A DNA stretch of 64,000 nt, from assembly GCA_021292165.1 (NCBI GenBank), contig CM037879.1:286910272-286974271 (forward strand), written 5' to 3'. The translations under genes were made by a program, and so were the position numbers. Under the pieces are notes generated by a model that saw only the letters and a list, made by a program, of their open reading frames with translations, searched no databases and was not told the origin of the DNA. Shown in pieces: positions 10,806-21,372 of the stretch (within the stretch, counting starts at the first letter, position 1; every line of letters begins with the position of its first letter). Source of the DNA: Shinisaurus crocodilurus (taxonomy: Eukaryota > Chordata > Lepidosauria > Squamata > Shinisauridae).

Positions 10806-11309
10806 CATATTTAAGAGGGTGCATTTAATCCTGACACCAAAGCATGGTGACAGATCACCCCTTTTCCAGGGAGAAATCTGAAGTTGCAGTTTCTTCTTTC
10901 ATTAGCATTTTAATAGAAAAACTTCCCACTTGGTCCCAAGTGAAAAGCTACCATCTGCATTTAAATGAAGGGTCCCCCCCTTCCATTTTTAAGAATGACG
11001 GCATAAAAGGTTTAAATTCTCCCACTGAATGAGCAGGTACAATGTGTTGTTGAATGTTGGAGATTATTCATGTCATTTTCTAAAACCAGCCAATGCTTGT
11101 ACTCATTTGCTCACTCGCTCATCCTTGGAGTATCAAAGGGGATGGTGAAGGCGATTTCCCAGAAATCTCCTTCCTTTGGTCTATGCTTGCAGGGATTCAG
11201 TAACGCAGGGCCCGGTAATGATAATTTAGCGATGGACGGATCTATCAATTTTGGTTTCTCTCAGTTTCTAATGTTTCCAGTGGTAAGCTCTCTTCATCTC
11301 AAACCTTGA

Positions 11310-11560
11310 GATCGCTAGGATTCTCTGAACATCATCTCACCGCTCGTCTCGTGCCTGATTCCCATTCCCATTTGCGATCGCCACTCACTCCGCGCGAATG
11401 GGAAATTTGTGGAAATCTGCACAGATCAAACTTGGAATTGGGAATGAGACGGATGAAAGCACATGTTTGGTGATCTGCGAGCGTTTTCAGTGGACGCACA
11501 CACTCGCGTTCAGGCCTTCGAATAGGGCACGCTCACACACTTTGCAAGCAAAAATGACTT
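11310..11560. repeat. MITE-like element with GAACATCATCTCACC motif
   Basis: It shares GGATTCTCTGAACATC, CTCACCGCTCG, GGGAATGAGACG and GCGTTTTCAGTGGACGC with the elements at 28091, 48555 and 52604. No target duplication is visible and the borders are approximate. Confidence 0.55.
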
Positions 11561-11576
11561 TCTCATACATCTGCTA

Positions 11577-11880
11577 GGGATGTATGAGATAGTTTCAGTT
11601 CTTTTATGACCAGAAATTACCCCGTTCGCACCTCGCGAACTGAAATGTGAACACAATCTGCGGTCAAAGCTCATACATTCCAATGCTTGTGATGGTATTC
11701 ATGGGGGGATATGCTTTTGAAAAATGTGCACATGAGAAAAATATGCGTACAAATGCATACTTTTTTTAAAAAAAAAAAAGATGCGCACAAACATAGTTTA
11801 ATTTATGGGAGAAGACGGCATACTTTTAAATGTGCACTGAAGTGCATACCCAAGCAGTTTGTGATTTCCACATGAAAAGA
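11577..11880. repeat. AT-rich element beginning TAGGGATGTATGAGA
   Basis: It starts with TAGGGATGTATGAGATAG and continues with TTATGACCAGAAATTACCCC and AAATGTGCACATGAG. It belongs to the AATGTGCA group but keeps one clear terminus. Confidence 0.55.
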
Positions 11881-12306
11881 GGGGGGAAGCTCACAATTTC
11901 ATAGAGACACAAGTCAGACCGAGCTTTGAGGTGGAACTCAGAGAACCTTGACGAGCTCGAGTTTTGCTGATTTCCACATCCCTGCTCAAAAAAACCCCAC
12001 ATTTTGGATGGACCAAATTAAACAGGAATGGCCAACTAACAATGCACAGCTTGCACTCAGTCCAGAGAGCACTTTTTATCTGACCCCACAAAGATCCTGG
12101 GGTTTGTATGCAATACCAAAGACATGCCTGAGAACATGCCCTCTGTATAGGAGAAGTCCTTATGGCCAGGGTGTTGTTGAGTTTATTGTAGACTTTGAGG
12201 ATCTGGTTATGCATCAGAAAAACACACTCCATCCTGGAACACTGTCTTGGAGAACGGAATGGACTCTAGGGACACAGACATGGGGTATCTATCTCTTATT
12301 CCAGCC

Positions 12307-12385
12307 TTCCCCAACCTGATACTCTCCAGATGTGCTGGACCACAACTCCCATGATCCCCAGCCAGCCTGGCCAAATTAGATATGG
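12307..12385. repeat. Half of a palindromic MITE
   Basis: One arm only: CCTTCCCCAACCTG, CTCCAGATGTGCTGGACC, ACAACTCCCATGATCCCCAG. The opposite arm is missing, so it is a truncated relative of the 13673 and 23152 elements. Confidence 0.6.
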
Positions 12386-12724
12386 CTTTTACGGTGTAGT
12401 AGGATAACACACAGCTTGTTTTGTTTAACCAATAGACAGCTCAGGGGAACCTGAGACAGATTAGGATCATCATGGCATGTTGCAGGGGAGGTCTTAACCC
12501 TCCCCACCAGGGGGTCCTGACTGAAATTAGGACCCTGCAATTCACAAAGCTAATAGCAGGTGCAGAGATCTAATTGCAATCAGGATTAGAGCTGTGTACA
12601 ACCGGCCCCTCGAAATTCTCCAAGGGAAGGAGAAATCCTCAAACTGTTTCTTGGAGGTGGAGCTCACCTTTAGCAGTGGTTGTGTGTGACTTCTTTCTGT
12701 TGCCCTCACGAGTTGTTGTTGTTG

Positions 12725-12749
12725 GTGTGTGTGTGTGTGTGTGTGTGTG
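12725..12749 (+). repeat. (GT)n microsatellite
   Basis: A run of GT units. A shorter GT run follows near 12918-12938. Confidence 0.93.
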
Positions 12750-13089
12750 CTACCACTGACAATGACAGCAGTTGTGTTGTCAACCACCTGGTCACCATTT
12801 TCCATCCTTCACCATGCCCCACACCTAGTGTCATTCGAGGGCATTGTGTCTTGCCAGGTGGAAGGGGCCACCACAAAAATGGTGGAGAAAATTTGGTGGT
12901 GATCAAGAATGCAGCATGTATGTGTGTGTGTGTGTGTTTCTATTATACATCTCTCCACTGCCTCCCAGGTTGCCTGCTCTTTCTGATCTAAAAGAGCCCT
13001 CTGGGAGGAATGACCTCATGATATCTTGACATGGGCTTTAATTGGTGCAGGAAGCTGAGGAGGTTGCCGGCTGCCAGAGAGACATTTTA

Positions 13090-13466
13090 TAGGGATGTGT
13101 GAGGAATCTGATAGGGCAGTGACAATCTCATGGATTTTCTCAACTCGGCCCAACAGATTCCATTCCATCAACCCTGCGCTGGCACCAGGGGAGGTTGGTC
13201 ACTCCTATTTCGGTGGGGCCCCTTTCCATTACAATTTTGCAAAACTTGATTTTCTTTGGAGCTTCCTAGGAGCTATCCATGGTGCTCCATGGTGGTGAAC
13301 CTATTTTGCGGATGGAGTTCAACACCATGGATATGAGTCAAGCCAGCACGTGGAAATGGGCCGTGCAAGTTTGCGCATATATCTATATATAGATATGGGA
13401 AATTTGCGCAAAATTCAGGCTTCCGCTCCGCAATTTGCGCAGAATTCCATTGTCGCACATCCCCAA
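13090..13466. mobile_element. YAGGGATG-type element interrupted by another MITE
   Basis: The left end reads TAGGGATGTGTGAGGAATC and the right end TCGCACATCCCCA. Inside are TTTGCGCATATATC and TTGCGCAA (13404). A separate MITE fragment occupies 13186-13333. The termini match those of 33540-34070 and 40349-40716. Confidence 0.6.
13186..13333. mobile_element. MITE fragment, CAGNGGAGGCTGGTNNCTCC family
   Basis: It starts CAGGGGAGGTTGGTCACTCC, with a central inverted pair GAGCTATCCATGGTG / CACCATGGATA. It appears to lack the right arm. Relatives: 44313-44516, 51409-51610 and 63803 to the window end. Confidence 0.65.
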
Positions 13467-13672
13467 TTGTGCAACTGAAAACAGGACACTCGCACACCCT
13501 CCTCAGCCACATCCTAAGCAAGGGAAGCACAAGAACATGGAGCCCAACCCATGAGCATTTCTCTGAAATTTTCTTCTCCGTTGAATTTCTTTTCAAAAGC
13601 GAATTCTCTTTCTGTCAAATTGAATGAGAATGGTCGAAAAATACCTTCCCATAATGCTTCTATACTTTAGAA

Positions 13673-13795
13673 CAGTACTTCCCAACCTCGTGCCATCCTG
13701 ATGTTTTGGACCACAATTCCCATCAGCACCAGCCAGCATAGGCAAAGGTCAGGAATCCTGGGAGTTGTAGTCCAAAGCATCTGGAGGGAAGACTG
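13673..13795. mobile_element. Palindromic hAT MITE, CAGTACTTCCCAACC variant
   Basis: 123 bases with arms CAGTACTTCCCAACC and GGAGGGAAGACTG, and inner arms ACAATTCCCATCAG / GGGAGTTGTAGTCC. Flanks CTTTAGAA (13665-13672) and CCTTAGAA (13796-13803) match at seven of eight bases, with central TA. Confidence 0.82.
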
Positions 13796-14069
13796 CCTTA
13801 GAAGACTTCTTTTGGGTGTGTGTATTTTTAAAAAATATATAAATATACCCCATCTCCAAAGGGAAAGCAGCAGCAGTAAGGCGCCCCTCCATCATGTCTA
13901 GATACAGTTCCAGGCTTCCAGCTGAGAGCCTCCTCTCTCCCAGTACCCATTCCTGATGCCATCAGAGGGAGAGGAAGCAGCACATTTTGCTTAGCTCCAT
14001 CTTCCATGACCTGTTGAATCACTTCCTGCCGAACTTTGTAACTAAGTAGTTCCTAGGTTTGCTTTTTTT

Positions 14070-14245
14070 CCCTCCTCTGTCTCCATCCCATTTCCTCTTG
14101 TGTTGTGTCTCTTAGATAGTAAGCCTGAGGGCAGGGGCTGTGCTATTATTACTGATCTTTGTAAGCTGCTCTGGGGGGCTTTATTCCCCCTACAGCTGAA
14201 GACGAGCAGGTTAAAGATGCTTTCAATAAATGAAATAAAAATAAT
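14070..14245 (+). mobile_element. L2-like LINE 3' tail
   Basis: It contains CTTAGATAGTAAGCCTGAGG, GCAGGGGCTGTGCTATT and GTAAGCTGCTCTGGG, and ends in AATAAATGAAATAAAAATAA. This is the tail shared with copies near 41940, 46625 and 57900. No coding part is left. Confidence 0.65.
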
Positions 14246-14619
14246 AATATTCATCCCTATCTCCAGTCCTATCAGAAGAGTCGTAAAACTCTGGAGGTGT
14301 CATGATAAAATAATAGCGATAATCATTATCATCTCATTTGCAGGCTTGTGATAAGTTGCAATAGTCTCTTAATGATTCACAGCTGCCTTCACAAATTTTA
14401 GGCTGCATATTCACAGGGGGGAGGACAGAATCAGCTACATAAACTATTTACACTTTCCCTCTCCTTCTCAGGGGGGGGGGGAACCCCCTTAAGAATAAAA
14501 AGAGCAAATGGGATTAATACGATTAGTGGGGCCCATAAAGCACTACAGTTGCACACAGAAGTCCACTTAATGTAAACCAAATATGTGGTAAGGAATTTTG
14601 CCCCTGATTTATAAGATCA

Positions 14620-14782
14620 CAGGAAGCTGCCTTATACTGAGTCAGTCCATTGGTCCAGTTTTGTCCACACACACTGACTAGCAACGGCTCTCCAGGGTTT
14701 CGGACAGTCTTTCGCAGCTCTACCCAAAGATGCCAGGGATCAAACCTGGGAACTCTAGCATGCAAAGCAGGTACACCAGTAG
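14620..14782 (-). mobile_element. tRNA-derived SINE of a CTTTGCATGCTAGAGTT type
   Basis: On the minus strand it reads GCATGCTAGAGTTCCCAGGT then TTGATCCCTGGCATC, a B-box-like tRNA segment, and ends GACTCAGTATAAGGCAGC. Relatives are at 25955-26050 and 32383-32545 on the plus strand. The A-box half is eroded. Confidence 0.65.
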
Positions 14783-14888
14783 GGACAGGTGAGAACTTCA
14801 CCCGCTCATTTTTTTGATAAGAACTTTCCAAAATGCACAAGTCTCTTTATAGATTTAACAGAAAGAACTTGAGATTTAAAAGGTTGAG

Positions 14889-15090
14889 AGCAGCACCGTG
14901 TAGTGGTTAGAGTTTTGGATGGGGAGTTGGGAGATCCGGGTTCTAGTCCCCACTCGGCCATTAAGCTCACTGGGTGACTTTGGCCCAGTCGCTGACTCCC
15001 AGCCTAACCTACCTCACAGGGTTGTCGTGAGGATAAAATGGAGAGGAGGAGGACCATATAAGCCACCTTGGGTTCCTTGTAGGTGGAAGA
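14889..15090 (+). mobile_element. Sauria SINE, copy 1
   Basis: tRNA-like head GTGTAGTGGTTAGAG with B box GGGTTCTAGTCCC, then CTCACTGGGTGACTTTGG, CCTACCTCACAGGGTTG and GCCACCTTGGGTTCCTTG. I recognise this as the squamate Sauria SINE, thought to use Bov-B-type LINE machinery. Confidence 0.9.
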
Positions 15091-16209
15091 ATGGGTTTAC
15101 ATCTGTGCAAGACTTTGGATCGTGGCCCCGAAGTGCCCTCTAACCAAGGGCAGTTCAGGTGCCAAGTTGCAGCGAGGAGAGGGCAGTGGGAGATCTTGGC
15201 AGAACAGACCAGTTTCACCCTGCCTCCACCCTGCCAGCTCTCAAAAACATTTACCTTTGAAGAACACCCCCCGTGCCAAGACAACCTTTAACCTCAAGGA
15301 GCATCAGGTGCTAGCCAGTGTTTCCAACTCAGCCAGCAACAGGCCCGGAGACAGCAAAATCTACCAGACCTACAAGCCACAAACCGTATCCACTTTCTAG
15401 AGCTGGTAAGTTTGGCCTGTTTTGCCACACCCTTGAGTGGGTGGGTGGGGAAGTTCAGATTTCACACTGCTGAAACAGGCGTGCAGGGTTTTGGTTTTTT
15501 TTTGGTGTGCGGGGGAACCAGGTTATCTGGTTCAACTGGTTCAAGGAGTGCGCTTATCAAAGCCGCAGTAGTGGATTCCCCCTTTCCCCCCTTTTTTAAA
15601 AAAAACTTTTAAAAGACTCTGCCTTGTGAGTAGCAATGGTGGGCTTCTCTCCCCGCCTATAAAACTAAAGCCACGATGGCCAGAACAAGAGCTCCAGTCC
15701 TCACCATGTGTCCCTGGAATGAATCCAGAGGCACGCTGAGAGTACAGGATGCATTCAGAAGCAGGCTGGGAGTGGGGAATGATTCAAGAGGCATGCTGGG
15801 AGTAGGTGCTGGGAGTAGGTCACATGGGTGACCGGAGCTCTTTGCTGTGGCTTTACTTTTTAAATGTCGATGCCGCCACCCCACCACCCTTGCCGGTGGA
15901 AGCTTTTAAATGGTAAGAAAAGAAAAGAAAAAGGAAGGAACTGCTGTCATGAGTAATATGCACAGAGCTCGATTTGGGGTGGGGGTGGTGGAAGTCAAAC
16001 TCAGTATGAAGATGGACCCTGCAGAGACAGAGCTCCAATGGTGACAACAAGGGAAACAGCTAAGGAGACTGTTTCAAGTAAGTTTTTTGGGGGGGTCTAG
16101 GTGGTAGGACAACTGAAAATTTGGGGCAGGGTATCTGCGTACTGCTTTAGTATACATCCTCTGAAGCTTGCAATCAATGCTGAACTTGATAACGAAATTG
16201 TAATTAGGG

Positions 16210-16620
16210 GAGGGTGATCTTCCGGGACCTGAGCCACCTCCTGCTCAGCGGACACCCCTGCTGCTACACCCACCAAGCCAGGCTGAAAGAGGGCACATGC
16301 TGTGCCACTCGCTGGACTTCTGGGTTCCCGGCGGGCTGCCGGTTTAGAGGAAATGCCTTAAGGCAGTGTTCTCCAACCTTGAGTCCCCAGATGTTTTTGG
16401 CCTACAACTCCCAGCATGCCCCAGCCAGCTACGCTGGCTGGGGCATGCTGGGAGTTGTAGGCCAAAAACATCTGGGGACCCAAGGTTGGAGAACACTGCC
16501 TTAAGGTATGTCAAAAGCCGTCACAATTTGCGCAAATCACGCAAGTCGTGGCTGATTTGGGCATATATTAAGGCATTTTTTTCTACATAAACAGCAGTCC
16601 ACCGGGAAACCGGAAGTTGC
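16210..16620. mobile_element. TTTACGTAGAAAATG-family palindrome split by a younger MITE
   Basis: One arm includes GGTTTAGAGGAAATGCCTTA and the other ATTAAGGCATTTTTTTCTAC. TTGCGCAA is at 16528. The MITE at 16364-16498 sits in the left arm and duplicated CCTTAAGG, a site this family itself supplies in its palindrome. Confidence 0.7.
16364..16498. mobile_element. Palindromic hAT MITE, CAGTGTTCTCCAACC family, copy 2
   Basis: 135 bases, almost a perfect hairpin with a short GCTACGC centre. Perfect 8-bp duplication CCTTAAGG at 16356-16363 and 16499-16506. It is inserted in an older palindromic element, which gives the relative ages. Confidence 0.92.
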
Positions 16621-16861
16621 TTTCCTGGCAGAACCATCGTCTGAGGGGAGTTGAAGTCGAAAACATCTGGAGGGCAGACTTCTGAAGCTGGAACCTCAGA
16701 ATTCCCCATGGAATTTCACTTTAGGCGTAATACCACTTCTGCACCCAAGAGCTTTTGCAGCAGTCTCATCTGTCGCAAGGTTCTCACACATTTGTGCCGA
16801 GGAGCTCGAGAAACGCCTCCACCATTCCACCCAAATTCTCACACTTGGCTCAGAGACTTAC

Positions 16862-16979
16862 CGTAAAGTAATAGAACTGGGAGGATTTGGCCATGAACTC
16901 CGGCTTGCATTCGGCCACGCAGATGTCGACATTTCCAGCGTGCTGGCTGAGTTTGGCCTCACCCATCTCACACACTATT
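16862..16979 (-). CDS. PLXNA4: Plexin-A4-like exon, second half of IPT/TIG domain 1
   Basis: Internal exon of 118 bases, between an acceptor TTCCTTCTAG and donor ACG/GTAAGT. The first base completes Gln, then it reads IVCEMGEAKLSQHAGNVDIC followed by VAECKPEFMAKSSQFYYFT, and it ends in phase 0. The conserved CEMG, the C-x3-C pair (CVAEC) and the final YYF strand are typical of plexin IPT1. It lies about 2 kb downstream of the first IPT1 exon in gene order. No in-frame stop occurs, and the junction regenerates the family's PAEQIVCEMG sequence exactly, which is strong support for both splice sites. Confidence 0.95.
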
Positions 16980-17311
16980 CTAGAAGGAAAGTGAAAATAT
17001 CCCAGAGTTGGGAGTTACCCTCAGCTCCCGGGAATAACAAAGTGGATATCATGTGTGCCGACGTGCTTAGAGCCAAAACAGGGACAGGGTTAGGAGTGGG
17101 TCTCCCCTAATGGTGGAGACCCCCTGTACTTGCAGGAAAATATTAGGGGGGGGTAACAGCCCCCACATTGGTGGGGGGCCACACTTGGTACCTCCTCCCT
17201 TCAACACTGAAGCCATTGCAGGGGATGGGAAGCGGCAGGATTTCCCAGACTCAGCTCCATTCAGCCGGCTCCGGGGACACCTAACACAACGGCACCCATC
17301 TGAAGCAGAGG

Positions 17312-17470
17312 ATATCATAGGATCATCGAGTCGGAAGGGGCCTACAAGGCCATCGAGTCCAACCCCCTGCGCAGTGCAGGTAACTAGAGGAGGGGGTCTC
17401 CCATCCAAGTCATAACCAGGCCTGACCCTGCTTTCCACGCTCGGACAAGCTGAGCCCGCGTGAGCCACTT
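17312..17470 (-). mobile_element. SINE with 5S rRNA-type head and CR1-type tail
   Basis: On the minus strand the head reads GGAAAGCAGGGTCAGGCCTG, TTATGACTTGGATGGGAGACC, matching the internal promoter part of vertebrate 5S rRNA (AAGCTAAGCAGGGT, GGCCTGGTTAGTACTTGGAT). The tail reads GGGGGTTGGACTCGATGGCC, as in CR1. Its promoter is likely Pol III. Confidence 0.8.
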
Positions 17471-17814
17471 GGCCAGGAGTGGAGGTTGAATCCCGGGAGG
17501 GCCACTACACCTCCTTTGCTGAGCCGGGCACTTCCCAGCCTTACAGAGGCTTCAGCACTGGGCACCAGTTGCCCATTGGGTTAGGAAGCAGGGAAGGGAC
17601 AGGCAGAGGAGGAGGAAGGGAATCATCACCAACAGGGACAATGACAGCAGAATGGGAGCTGGAAGAAGTGCTCAGTACAGCCAGGTACATGTCGGGGCTG
17701 TTTCGGGAAGTGCACTCGCTGTCTTTGTTCTGCGCCTTGCATTCTCCTTCCGGCGTGCTTCTCCCCAGCTTTGCAAATATAGGGATCGTTCCATCTTCCC
17801 TTTCTGGCAAGGGC

Positions 17815-18014
17815 TGGTTATTGCTGTTAGAGCAATACGACAGTGGAACCAGTGACCTAGGGAGGTGGTGGGCTCTCCCACTCTGGAGGCATGCAAGGTG
17901 AAGCTGGACCGCCATCTGTCAGGGATGCTTTGACCTGGATTCCTGCATTGAGCAGGGGTTGGACTCGATGGCCTTGTGGGCCCCTTCCAACTCTACTTTT
18001 CTATGATTCTATGA
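17815..18014 (+). mobile_element. CR1 LINE 3' end
   Basis: It reads AGAGCAATACGACAGTGGAA, then GGGCTCTCCCACTCTGGAGG, GTTGGACTCGATGGCC and TTTCTATGATTCTATGA. It is 5'-truncated. Confidence 0.88.
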
Positions 18015-18079
18015 TCTCCTCCTCTTTGCCTTTACCTCTCTGCGAAAATGTTGTGGTTCCCCACTGGTACAGCTTAAGT

Positions 18080-18416
18080 CAGGGGTGTTGAACTCAAGCC
18101 TGTGGGCCAAATCCATCCCACCTGTGGCGCCGATCAACCCCTCTATGATTTCCCAGATGCCCACAGCCTTCCCTTGGCCCAACACCCTTTCCTCCGATCA
18201 TCGACTGTGTGGTGATATCCCAGCTTTTTTGTCCCTCCCCGCCCAAGGTAAAAGGTTGGCATGCCTCTCCTAAGGCTTAGTTAGTATGAGAGAAAATATG
18301 CTGGTATTTTGCTCCGCCCCTTTTGCCTCTGGCCCCACCCACCGTTGGAATGCAGTTCCCGAGAGCTTCTCCACAATGGAGTCTGGTCTTCGGGCTGACA
18401 GAGGTTCGATACCCCT
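18080..18416. mobile_element. hAT-like MITE, CAGGGGTGTTGAACTC family
   Basis: Ends CAGGGGTGTTGAACTC and GAGGTTCGATACCCCTG are inverted. Flanks GCTTAAGT and CCCTGAGT agree at only five of eight bases. It contains the GAGAGCTTCTCCACAATGG / CTTCGGGCTGACAG core seen at 7275 and 60690. Confidence 0.65.
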
Positions 18417-18632
18417 GCCCTGAGTCCTCCACTTGCAGGGGTCACATGGGTAGGGCAGGGCAGGGGCACGGCCAGGGGTGGGTGTCCCTGAGTCACCCTC
18501 TGCTTCCCCACTCGGATACACACCCACTCACACTTCCCTCCACTCATTTGCACACACTCCTTTCCCACTATTTTACGGCTCTGCAATCAGACTGAGCAAA
18601 GGCAGAACTCAGAATGCTTATCCCGTGGGGCG

Positions 18633-18660
<28 letters not shown>
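18633..18660 (+). repeat. (GT)n microsatellite
   Basis: A GT run with one GC unit near its end. Confidence 0.92.
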
Positions 18661-18663
<3 letters not shown>

Positions 18664-18994
18664 GAATACACAAGAACAATCGGCTTTTACAATTGCCCTT
18701 GATGAATTTCTCAAGTCAGCTGTAAGCCCAGTTTCCCCATGCATTGAGATCTTTACTTTACCCTGTCTTCAAAAGCTGCTCCAATCCTCCCAGTTGTGTG
18801 TAACTCTAAGGGGTGCCTATCCTTACCTCCGTTTCACCTCATTTCAGTACTCGGTGGCCTGAGGCTGACAAAAAATGGTGGGCAAAAACAAAGCTGTGTG
18901 GTCCCATGTCAAGAAGTGTTTTATATCCCCTCCCTGGCAACAGGGCAAGAGCTCTTAACTGGTGGATACCATTTGCCCTGCAGCCCTCACTTAC

Positions 18995-19146
18995 TGCTCT
19001 GCTGGGATGTAGCCATCCACTAAGGGAACACACTCCACGCCGGCAACTTTGACTCGGGACGCAATGTCCCGGAACTCCAGGCCCAGATTTTCTCCTCGAA
19101 TGGTCACTCTGGTCCCTCCTTCTCGAGGTCCCCTCACTGGGCTGAT
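18995..19146 (-). CDS. PLXNA4: Plexin-A4-like exon, first half of IPT/TIG domain 1
   Basis: Internal exon of 152 bases. The acceptor reads TTCCCCTAG and the donor is GCA/GTAAGTG. It encodes [20 protein letters not shown], then [17 protein letters not shown] and VDGYIPAEQ. The GPREGG turn and the following beta strands are the classic opening of an IPT/TIG immunoglobulin-like fold. The last two bases (CA) are completed by the first base of the next exon to give Gln. Agreement with my memory of human plexin-A4 is very high: about six differences in 51 residues. No open reading frame starting at Met shows this exon, because the Met-started frame over the region is a different, shifted frame. Confidence 0.95.
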
Positions 19147-19279
19147 CTAGGGGAACAAAGATCTTGTTAAAAAAAAGTTGAAACACATTGAAATAAAAGC
19201 AAAATCCTGTTGTTGTGGTTGATGATGACGATGTGGTTTATAAAAAGGGCACATCTGTTTCCTTCAACAGTCCTGGCCC

Positions 19280-19681
19280 TAGGGATGTATGAGGATTTCT
19301 TTCGGGAGTGTGTGTGGAAATTTGGCGGACTACCTGGGCTCGACCCCCCAAACTCTGTTCCGCTTACCTCCTTCCCTGGCTCGACTCACGTTCTCCAGAG
19401 TCGAGCCGGGGAAATGAATTCTGGGTTCCCAGTGGGCGACTGTTTACGTAGAAAATGCCTTAAGATATGCCTAAAGCGGCCACAATTTACATAATTTGTG
19501 CAAATTGCGGCCGCTTTTGATGTATCTTAAGGCATTTTCTAGGTAAATAGTGGCCCACTGGGAACCTGAAAGTCCGGTGAGCGGCATGGTGCACGCCAGC
19601 TTTTGGACCAACTCAGTGGGCACAGCAGTGGCATCCCCTGAGCCGGAGGCAGGTCGGGTCCCTGCAGATCACCCACCCCTA
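19280..19681. mobile_element. TTTACGTAGAAAATG-family element with long hairpin
   Basis: Ends TAGGGATGTATGAGG and CACCCACCCCTA. The centre, about 19440-19555, is a hairpin with arms of about 50 bases: TTTACGTAGAAAATGCCTTA pairs with TAAGGCATTTTCTAGGTAAA, and AGCGGCC with GGCCGCT. GAGTCGAGCC motifs lie outside the hairpin. Flanks do not match, so the target duplication is lost. Confidence 0.7.
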
Positions 19682-19731
19682 TGCTTCCGATGATTCCTGT
19701 GAATTAGCAGCCAATAAGTTTGCCAATAAGG

Positions 19732-20075
19732 ATGTAATGGTTTGCCCCGCACGGGCATAGCGGGCCGAAATCAGCCCCGCTCACGTCTGCGTGGGGCTCG
19801 TGCAGGCCTACGGGCCTACCTTGTCCGGCGGCGGCTTGCCTCTCCACAGCGAGCCGCCCGCGCCGGTCCCGTCGCATCACATCCGGCCCCGGAAGTGATG
19901 TGACAGGACCCTGCGCAGGCGCGCTAGACTCCCGCGCGACGTATTGTGCCTGCGCAGGGTCCCCGTTGCGTCACTTCCGGGTCCGGATGTGACGCGACTG
20001 GACCAGAGCGGGCGGCGTGGGCGGCTCGCCGTGGAGAGGCGATTTCCGGTCTGCTACGCCACTCGAGGCTCGATG
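19732..20075. mobile_element. GC-rich palindromic element, GATGTAAYSGTTTGCC family, copy 1
   Basis: It starts GATGTAATGGTTTGCC and contains facing arms with GCGTCACTTCCGGGTC / GGCCCCGGAAGTGATG and CTGCGCAGG pairs. It is very rich in CpG. The same family is at 56098-56513, where the target duplication is clear. The right border here is approximate. Confidence 0.7.
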
Positions 20076-20604
20076 ATACATTGCTAGTTATGGACTTCAA
20101 CCACAGATTGTGTCTGAGTCTAGGTTTGGTCCAGAAGGTGCAAACTGGAAATCCTGAACAAAAATGAACTGAAATGAATCCCCCTAGATTCCTAAGATTT
20201 TAGGCTCAAAACAAAATGGATGCCTTCTCCCCATGCTTTCCATTTGCCATCATCAAAGACAATTTGCCATGTTCAGTAACCTGCTTCCTTCCTTCCCGTC
20301 TCTCAGGGTGTGTGTGCACGTAGGAAGGATGAGAGATGCTGAAGAACAACATGGGTATCCAAGCACACAACTGAACCAAACACCCAGGTATTTTCATGTC
20401 TTGCCTTGCTCGTATGCTTAGCCCTTGCCTGTATGAAGATGACTGTTAATTACAACAACAGCACTTGCAACTAAGGGCAAGCTGAACCACCAGGTAGTAC
20501 TATGCTGACAAGTTTCAGTGGAGTGTGGAATTAACCCCAAAATGCCAGAATAAATTGTGGCATCCGGAATGGACTCTGGAACCCAATCCTGGCATGAGCA
20601 GAGG

Positions 20605-20768
20605 CAGGGCCGGTGCAAGGCAGTTTGGTGCCCTAGGCAAGATCAGATATTTAGTGCCCCCCCTTCCCACTTGAGCCCTCCCTCCCTCCAGCCCTATGCT
20701 CCTGGCGCCCCCTTTAGCCCAGCGCCCTAGGCAGCCGCCTAGTTGGCCTAATGGTAGCACCGGCCCTG
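20605..20768. mobile_element. hAT-like MITE, CAGGRCCGGTGC family, copy 2
   Basis: 164 bases, CAGGGCCGGTGCAAGG to GGTAGCACCGGCCCTG, with a perfect 8-bp duplication AGCAGAGG (20597-20604, 20769-20776). It is a near twin of 3540-3707 in the same orientation. Confidence 0.92.
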
Positions 20769-20796
20769 AGCAGAGGCCTCTGCACATGCTCTAAGG

Positions 20797-20919
20797 CAGC
20801 CTCCCCCAACCCAGTGCCCCTGAGATGGGCTAGACTACAAACCCCACTATTCCCAGCCAGCATGCCTAATGGGAGTTGTAGTCAAACACATCTGGAAGGG
20901 GGCAGGTTGGGGAAGGCTG
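20797..20919. mobile_element. Palindromic hAT MITE, CAGCCTCCCCCAACC variant
   Basis: Arms CAGCCTCCCCCAACC and GGTTGGGGAAGGCTG, inner arms ACTACAAACCCCAC / GGGAGTTGTAGTC. Flanks CTCTAAGG and CTCTATAG match at six of eight, with central TA. Confidence 0.8.
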
Positions 20920-20984
20920 CTCTATAGCCTCTGGTGTGCAGAGGAGGCAAAAAACAACAACAACGATGTCCCTGCTTGCTGCAC

Positions 20985-21372
20985 CAGAGGGGTTGGAGCT
21001 GAGGACAGCAGGCGTAGTGCCGTTTGTGGGCAAAGAAGGAAACATCCCATCCCTAGTGGGGACTAGGAGGAGGGCCTTTTCTGTGGCAGCCCCCAATTTA
21101 TGGAACTCTCTCCCCGGTGACCTCCGCCATGCCCTTTCCTTGATTAGCTTCCGCCGTGCATTAAAAACGTGGCTTTTCAGGTGGGAATATGGGGTGGGTT
21201 AGGATTTTTTAAGTTTTTTACTGTTTTTAGTTGTGTTTTATACTGTTTGTGTGTGTTCCCCCCCCCCTCTTGTATTTTATTGGATTGTACATCGCTCAGA
21301 GTGGCTGGATGTCTGGCCAGATTGGCGATTCATAAATATAAAAAATAAATAAGTAAATAAATAAATAAATAA
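20985..21372 (+). mobile_element. L2-like LINE 3' end
   Basis: Coding remnants GRRAFSVAAPNLWNSLPG and FRRALKTWLFRWEYG are followed by a T-rich 3' part, the segment GGCCAGATTGGCGATTCATA and a tail of AAATA units. A minus-strand copy of this 3' end lies at 42095-42384. Confidence 0.75.

Larger units (their letters stand above)
9982..16861 (-). other. Intron between the IPT1 and IPT2 exons
   Basis: About 6.9 kb. It contains palindromic elements, AC, TA and GT microsatellites, an L2 tail, a tRNA-like SINE, a Sauria SINE and two MITEs with target duplications. Bases 10620-10765, 10810-11300 and 15100-16200 show no recognisable feature apart from A-rich and G-rich runs. Confidence 0.85.
16980..18994 (-). 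other. Intron between the two IPT1 exons
   Basis: About 2 kb from GTAAGTG to TTCCTTCTAG. It holds a 5S-type SINE, a CR1 3' end, a hAT-like element and a GT run. Bases 17475-17810 are probably a diverged upstream part of the CR1. Confidence 0.85.

Noticed and set aside
18839..19186. A 115-codon minus-strand frame over the IPT1 exon
   Set aside because: It is in a shifted frame. The true plexin frame has no Met start and is read through splice sites at 19146 and 18995.
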